Assembly (NCBI RefSeq): GCF_000737515.1
Contig: NZ_CP006587.1
Location: 4,769,001 to 4,833,000, forward strand
Direction of reading: 5' to 3'
DNA: 64,000 nucleotides
Source: Hymenobacter sp. APR13
GTDB taxonomy: Bacteria; Bacteroidota; Bacteroidia; Cytophagales; Hymenobacteraceae
Shown here: positions 60,737 to 64,000 of the stretch, piece by piece
How the letters are laid out: each line of letters opens with the position of its first letter
Position numbering within the stretch: the first letter of the stretch is position 1
Translations under genes and position numbers: made by a program
Notes under the pieces: model-generated
Databases searched by the model: none
Seen by the model: the letters and a program-made list of their open reading frames with translations, nothing else
What the model was told of the DNA's origin: nothing

Positions 60737-62336
60737 GTCGTGGCTGTTGCAGAACTCGATTCGTAGAGAGAAGATGCAAGGCAAAAAGCTGTTTCTCGAC
60801 AAAGAGGTTGTTCGCTTTCGGCTCAGTGAGCGGGTGCGACCCCACAATCTGTACCGGCGCCTGGCCGAGCTGATCGACTGGTCATTTCTCTACGAAGAGA
60901 CCCGGGCGGTCTACAGCCACACGGGCCAGCCCTCGCTCGACCCGGTCGTGTTCTTCAAGCTCGTGCTCGTAGGTCGGTTGGAAAACCTGGTCAGCGACCG
61001 CCGCCTGGTCGAGCATTGCGCCCTGCGGCTCGATATTCTCTTGTTTTTAGGCTACGAGGTGGACGAAGAGCTGCCCTGGCACTCGACCATCAGCCGGACC
61101 CGCCAGCTGTTTCCAGCCGCGGTGTTTGAGCGTCTGTTTGACCACGTCTTTGCCCAGTGCGTGGCCCGGGGATTGGTCGCCGGTGACACCCAGGCTGTCG
61201 ACTCGGCTCCTGTTAAGGCGAATGCGTCGCTCGAAGCCGTCTTGGAGAAACAGGCCGCCGGGCCGAGCGGCCCCCACCTGGGCGGCCGCGAGCAGACGCC
61301 CGCCGCGGGCTCGGTGCTGTCGGCTCCGGCGCATCAGCTGCGCCAGCTGGCCACAGGCCAGCGCCGGCGGCAGGGCGCGCAGACTGGGGCGCTGGGCGCG
61401 CGGCACGAACAGGCGCGCCTGCTGAGCAACAAGACGCACTACTCGCCCACCGACCCCGATGCGCGCATCTCCGTCAAACCCGGCAAGGCCCGGGCCTTAA
61501 ACTACCTCTGCAGCCTTGCCGTCGACACCGCCTATGGCGTCATCAGCCACGTGCAAGCCGACTTGGCTGACCAGCGCGACAGCCTGCACTTGCCGCGCCT
61601 GCTCACGGGCCTGCAGCAGCGCTTGCGCGCCAACGAGCTACCTCTGCACGACTTGCTGGCCGATGCTGGCTACGCGAACGGACCGAATTATGCCCGGCTC
61701 GAAGCCGACCACATCACCGCCTGGATCCCCGTCTTCGGCCAGTACAAGCCGGCCCTCGAGGGCTTTACCTACGACCCGACAACCGACGCTTTTACTTGCG
61801 CCGAAGGCAAGACGCTGCCGTTTCAGAAATACGACACAAATCAGGACGGGGCCTGGCACAAAATCTACTGGGCTGTATGCCGCGACTGCCAGCAGTGCCT
61901 GCGCAAGCCCCTCTGCGCCCCGCGGGCTAAGCGCAAGCAAATCAACCGCACGATCTATGATGCGGCCTACCGCCGGGCGTGGCAGCGGCAGCAAACTCCA
62001 CGCGGCCAGCGCATGCGGCGCGTGCGCCAGGGCACCGTCGAGCCTGTCTTCGGCAACCTGCTACCCCACTACGGCCTGCGGCGAATGAACGTGCGCGGCC
62101 TGGCAGGGGCCCACAAAACCATGCTGGTTACGGCCGTGGCCTACAACCTCAAAAAGCTGCTTAAACATCGACCCCAGCAGCAACTGAGCCTAGCCGTAGC
62201 CCTGCCTCAGCCACGACGAGCGGCTACTAAGCGCGCTGTGCGGCTAAGTCGGAGCACCGGAGCGCAGACCCTGGTAATCGCCCAGCCGCGAAGCAGAAAC
62301 GGAATCGCTTAAACCGAGTTCTGCAACAGCCACGAC
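60737..62336 (+). mobile_element. IS1182-family insertion sequence, apparently intact
   Basis: 1600 bases with perfect 22-bp terminal inverted repeats; the left one contains GTGGCTGTTGCAGAACTCG and the right one returns it at 62315-62336. It carries one transposase gene. Flanks do not show an obvious target duplication, perhaps because the left side is the MITE. Confidence 0.9.
60774..62312 (+). CDS. IS1182-family transposase
   Basis: 512 residues from ATG 60774. The N-terminal DUF772-type domain reads LFLDKEVVRFRLSERVRPHNLYRRLAELIDWSFLYEETRAVYSHTGQPSLDPVVFFKLVLVG. The catalytic part follows: GDTQAVDSAPVKANAS, HYSPTDPDARISVKPGKARALNY, DLLADAGYANGPNYARLE and a zinc-like CRDCQQCLRKPLC stretch. 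The C-terminal RQGTVEPVFGNLLPHYGLRRMNVRGLAGAHKTMLVTAVAYNLKKL carries the terminal Glu. No stops or shifts are seen, so it may be active and may mobilise the two MITEs. Confidence 0.93.
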   Translation: MQGKKLFLDKEVVRFRLSERVRPHNLYRRLAELIDWSFLYEETRAVYSHTGQPSLDPVVFFKLVLVGRLENLVSDRRLVEHCALRLDILLFLGYEVDEELPWHSTISRTRQLFPAAVFERLFDHVFAQCVARGLVAGDTQAVDSAPVKANASLEAVLEKQAAGPSGPHLGGREQTPAAGSVLSAPAHQLRQLATGQRRRQGAQTGALGARHEQARLLSNKTHYSPTDPDARISVKPGKARALNYLCSLAVDTAYGVISHVQADLADQRDSLHLPRLLTGLQQRLRANELPLHDLLADAGYANGPNYARLEADHITAWIPVFGQYKPALEGFTYDPTTDAFTCAEGKTLPFQKYDTNQDGAWHKIYWAVCRDCQQCLRKPLCAPRAKRKQINRTIYDAAYRRAWQRQQTPRGQRMRRVRQGTVEPVFGNLLPHYGLRRMNVRGLAGAHKTMLVTAVAYNLKKLLKHRPQQQLSLAVALPQPRRAATKRAVRLSRSTGAQTLVIAQPRSRNGIA

Positions 62337-62376
62337 CCTTTCGCTGAACGGTAAAAAAGAGTCAGTTTCTTGCGAC

Positions 62377-62952
62377 ATGAAACAAGCCGTCCTGTTTTTA
62401 CTGGTGGTGCTGGGGTGCGCCCGCTGCGCGTCGCCGGACCCTGCAGCGTCGGAAGCACCGGCCGGAGCACTACCGCCTGCGCCCAGTCCATCCACCACCT
62501 ACTGGCCTGTTGACCCCGAGATAGACCAACGCGATACCCTCTTGCCCGGCCCTGACCGCTACCGCGTGCGTGTGGTTACCACCTGTTTGAACGACAGTGC
62601 GGTGTTGCTCAGCCCCGTCGAGGGCGATACCTCGCCCGAGCGGCTCTTCGCGCACAATTACCACAGCCAGCTGGTCATTACCCGAGCCGGCCAGCCGTAT
62701 GCCAACGCCACGCTCTCTAAAGCCCTCTTTCGGAACCACCCGGTGATTCAAGGCTTTGTCCCCCTGCCCGAATTAGCTCTCTCTCGCACGGCCTATCTGC
62801 GCCGCCAGCGCGGGGAATTTGTGTTTTACACGCGCTTGGGCGTGCCGGATTCAGACATCTTCGTGGAGGTGGAAGTGGCCTTGGACCCTGCCAAAGGAGT
62901 GCGCGTGCTTCAGGTACTGGAACAAGTGAATGAGCCAGACGAGGAGGAATAA
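62377..62952 (+). CDS. Lipoprotein of unknown function
   Basis: 191 residues with lipobox LVVLGC (C14). After a Pro/Ala linker the protein reads DPEIDQRDTLLPGPDRYRVRVVTTCLNDSAVLLSPVEG, FAHNYHSQLVITRAGQPYANATLSKALF, FVPLPELALSRTAYLRRQRGEFVFYTRLGVPDSDIFVEVEVALD and an acidic tail. The plan recalls DUF4738-type lipoproteins, but this is not certain. It starts just outside the IS1182 element. Confidence 0.6.
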   Translation: MKQAVLFLLVVLGCARCASPDPAASEAPAGALPPAPSPSTTYWPVDPEIDQRDTLLPGPDRYRVRVVTTCLNDSAVLLSPVEGDTSPERLFAHNYHSQLVITRAGQPYANATLSKALFRNHPVIQGFVPLPELALSRTAYLRRQRGEFVFYTRLGVPDSDIFVEVEVALDPAKGVRVLQVLEQVNEPDEEE

Positions 62953-63031
62953 CGCACCTTAAACTGAACCGCTAAACTAACCGCCCTGCAAGTTGCACCA
63001 AAGCTTGGAACGGCCATTTGATGCCTATGCC

Positions 63032-63098
63032 GAGTTTAAGAAACTCGTCTGCCAATCAAAGTTTACGAAACTGCGTTAGCTGATAAGTTTCGTAAACT
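63032..63098. promoter_or_regulatory. Repeat sites upstream of the resolvase (possible res/operator)
   Basis: GAGTTTAAGAAACTC (63032-63046) is an interrupted palindrome. AGTTTACGAAACT (63060-63072) and its exact reverse complement AGTTTCGTAAACT (63086-63098) follow. The last copy ends 7 bases before the resolvase ATG. Resolvases bind such sites for recombination and self-repression. Confidence 0.75.
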
Positions 63099-63105
63099 CC
63101 CCTGT

Positions 63106-63720
63106 ATGAAGATTGGCTACGCCCGCGTCTCCACCCGCGACCAGAATTTAGAATTGCAGCTCGACGCCCTGACCCAGGCCGGCTGCGAGCTTATCTACCA
63201 GGAAAAAGCCTCCGGCGCCTTGGCCGCCCGGGTCGAACTCGATAAGCTCTTGCTGCAAGTGCGCCCGGGCGATACGGTCTACATCTACAAGCTCGACCGG
63301 CTGGGTCGCTCGCTTAAGCACCTGCTCGACCTGGTCGCGGACCTGCAGCGCCGCGACATCGGCTTGATTTCCCTGACCGACGCCATTAACACGTCGTCAG
63401 CCCAAGGCCGGCTCGTACTCAACCTGTTTGCCTCGCTCGCCGAGTTTGAGCGCGAGCTGATTCGCGAGCGCACCCTTGCCGGGCTGGCTGCGGCCCGTGC
63501 CCGGGGTCGAGTCGGCGGGCGCAAGCCGGGCCTTTCGGTAGAAGCCCAGCGCACGGCCCGCGCGGCCGAACTGCTCTACAAAGCCCGGGAGCTAAGCATC
63601 GACGACATGGCCCGCAGCCTGCGCATCTGCAAGGCCACCTTCTATAAGTACTTGCACCACCGCGGCGTGGCCCTGCACGCCCAGCCCTTGCCCAGTCCCG
63701 TGACCACCGACGCCGCGTGA
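63106..63720 (+). CDS. Serine recombinase (resolvase/invertase)
   Basis: 204 residues. The catalytic Ser is S9 in IGYARVSTRDQNLELQLDAL. The core has YQEKASGALAARVELDKLL, VYIYKLDRLGRSLKHLLDLV and GLISLTDAINTSSAQGRLVLNLFASLAEFERELIRERT. The C-terminal HTH (GGRKPGLS ... LSIDDMARSLRICKATFYKYL) binds the sites. It is the small Tn3-resolvase/Hin type. Repeats upstream fit a res site. A Fic gene begins 55 bases after its stop. Confidence 0.93.
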   Translation: MKIGYARVSTRDQNLELQLDALTQAGCELIYQEKASGALAARVELDKLLLQVRPGDTVYIYKLDRLGRSLKHLLDLVADLQRRDIGLISLTDAINTSSAQGRLVLNLFASLAEFERELIRERTLAGLAAARARGRVGGRKPGLSVEAQRTARAAELLYKARELSIDDMARSLRICKATFYKYLHHRGVALHAQPLPSPVTTDAA

Positions 63721-63742
63721 ACAAGGCGCAGGGACAGGGACA

Positions 63743-63787
63743 TGCGGAGAATAGTGGGTATATTCACCGCAGATTATGCGGAGAATA
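63743..63787. promoter_or_regulatory. Three-half-site operator overlapping the Fic start codon
   Basis: TGCGGAGAATA (63743-63753), TATTCACCGCA (63761-63771) and TGCGGAGAATA (63777-63787) form two overlapping inverted repeats with 7- and 5-base spacers, one mismatch per pair. The Fic ATG at 63776 lies in the third half-site. Confidence 0.75.
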
Positions 63788-64000
63788 GCGCCTTATATTC
63801 ATCAACGTCCGGACTGGCCGGCCTTTACGTGGGACCCGGCGGTCCTGGAGGCGCTGCTAGGCACCGTACGTCACCAGCAGGGGCGGCTGCTGGGGCGGCT
63901 CGAGGCCTTGGGTGTGGGCCTACGGGCCGAAGCCACGCTGCGTACGCTCACGCTCGACGTGCTCAAGTCGAGCGAAATCGAGGGCGAACTGCTGCCCCCG
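63776..64000 (+). CDS. Fic-family protein, N-terminal part (DUF4172/Fic_N)
   Basis: 75 residues are visible before the window ends. MRRIAPYIHQRPDWPAFTWDPAVLEALL and LKSSEIEGELL match the N-terminal region of bacterial Fic proteins with a DUF4172 domain. SSEIEG fits the autoinhibitory (S/T)xxxE(G/N) helix of class II Fic enzymes, so the protein is likely a self-inhibited AMP-transferase; the HPFx catalytic loop would lie outside. Start ATG 63776 is preferred because the conserved IHQRPDWP follows at once. Confidence 0.8.
   Translation, partial: MRRIAPYIHQRPDWPAFTWDPAVLEALLGTVRHQQGRLLGRLEALGVGLRAEATLRTLTLDVLKSSEIEGELLPP

Overview
This window looks like chromosome from a GC-rich, aerobic Bacteroidota of the Hymenobacter type (Cytophagales). 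I infer this from the SusC/SusD pair, two LytS-like kinase/LytTR regulator pairs, a giant surface protein with SprB repeats and a type IX secretion (T9SS) C-terminal domain, a short protein ending in a PID-CTERM-like tail, DUF3667 membrane proteins and many short lipoproteins. No rRNA, tRNA or CRISPR was seen.

Layout. 0-5.7 kb: end of an outer-membrane beta-barrel receptor, a TfoX-like protein, a decayed secreted protein, a CPBP membrane protease, a DUF1579-like secreted protein, then a translationally coupled CPBP protease / serine beta-lactamase-like hydrolase. 5.7-11 kb: minus-strand run of a membrane-bound AraC regulator, DUF3667 protein, beta-propeller lipoprotein and an overlapping LytTR two-component pair. 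11.2-18.2 kb: SusC-SusD importer beside a secreted alpha/beta hydrolase and a PDZ-containing aspartyl protease. 18.6-22 kb: DUF6624 protein, a dead IS3 element and a flavin amine oxidase. 22.2-30.8 kb: OmpR-type two-component system, terminator, then a tripartite RND efflux operon. 31-35.3 kb: MscS channel, DUF421, DUF2254 and a Na+/H+ antiporter, a plausible ion and osmotic stress group. 35.4-42.5 kb: LuxR response regulator divergent from the repeat-rich T9SS adhesin (frameshifted), with two matching palindromes between them, and the PID-CTERM-like peptide. 42.8-47.3 kb: a compact five-gene envelope operon (SPFH lipoprotein, outer-membrane protein, two tandem paralogous secreted proteins, CutA-like protein) facing a TetR regulator across an AT-rich, operator-like intergenic region.

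47.3-64 kb is an accessory, decaying zone. It holds a stop- and frameshift-broken gene with its own terminator, an NTF2-like protein with a divergent AraC regulator, frameshifted Coq4-like and YhcG-type nuclease genes, orphan lipoproteins, a second DUF3667 protein, a second LytTR pair, an IS3 remnant, a full IS1182-type element, two 150-bp MITEs with the same ends, a 62-bp palindrome over the start of a tiny HTH-like gene, a resolvase with repeat sites, and the start of a Fic gene whose ATG sits in a multi-half-site operator.

The strongest candidates for undescribed biology are the SPFH/TetR envelope operon with its operator array, the TGTCCCC-N6-GGGGACA sites beside the adhesin, and the resolvase/Fic locus with its operator. 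All function calls come from reading the translated sequence; no database search was possible.
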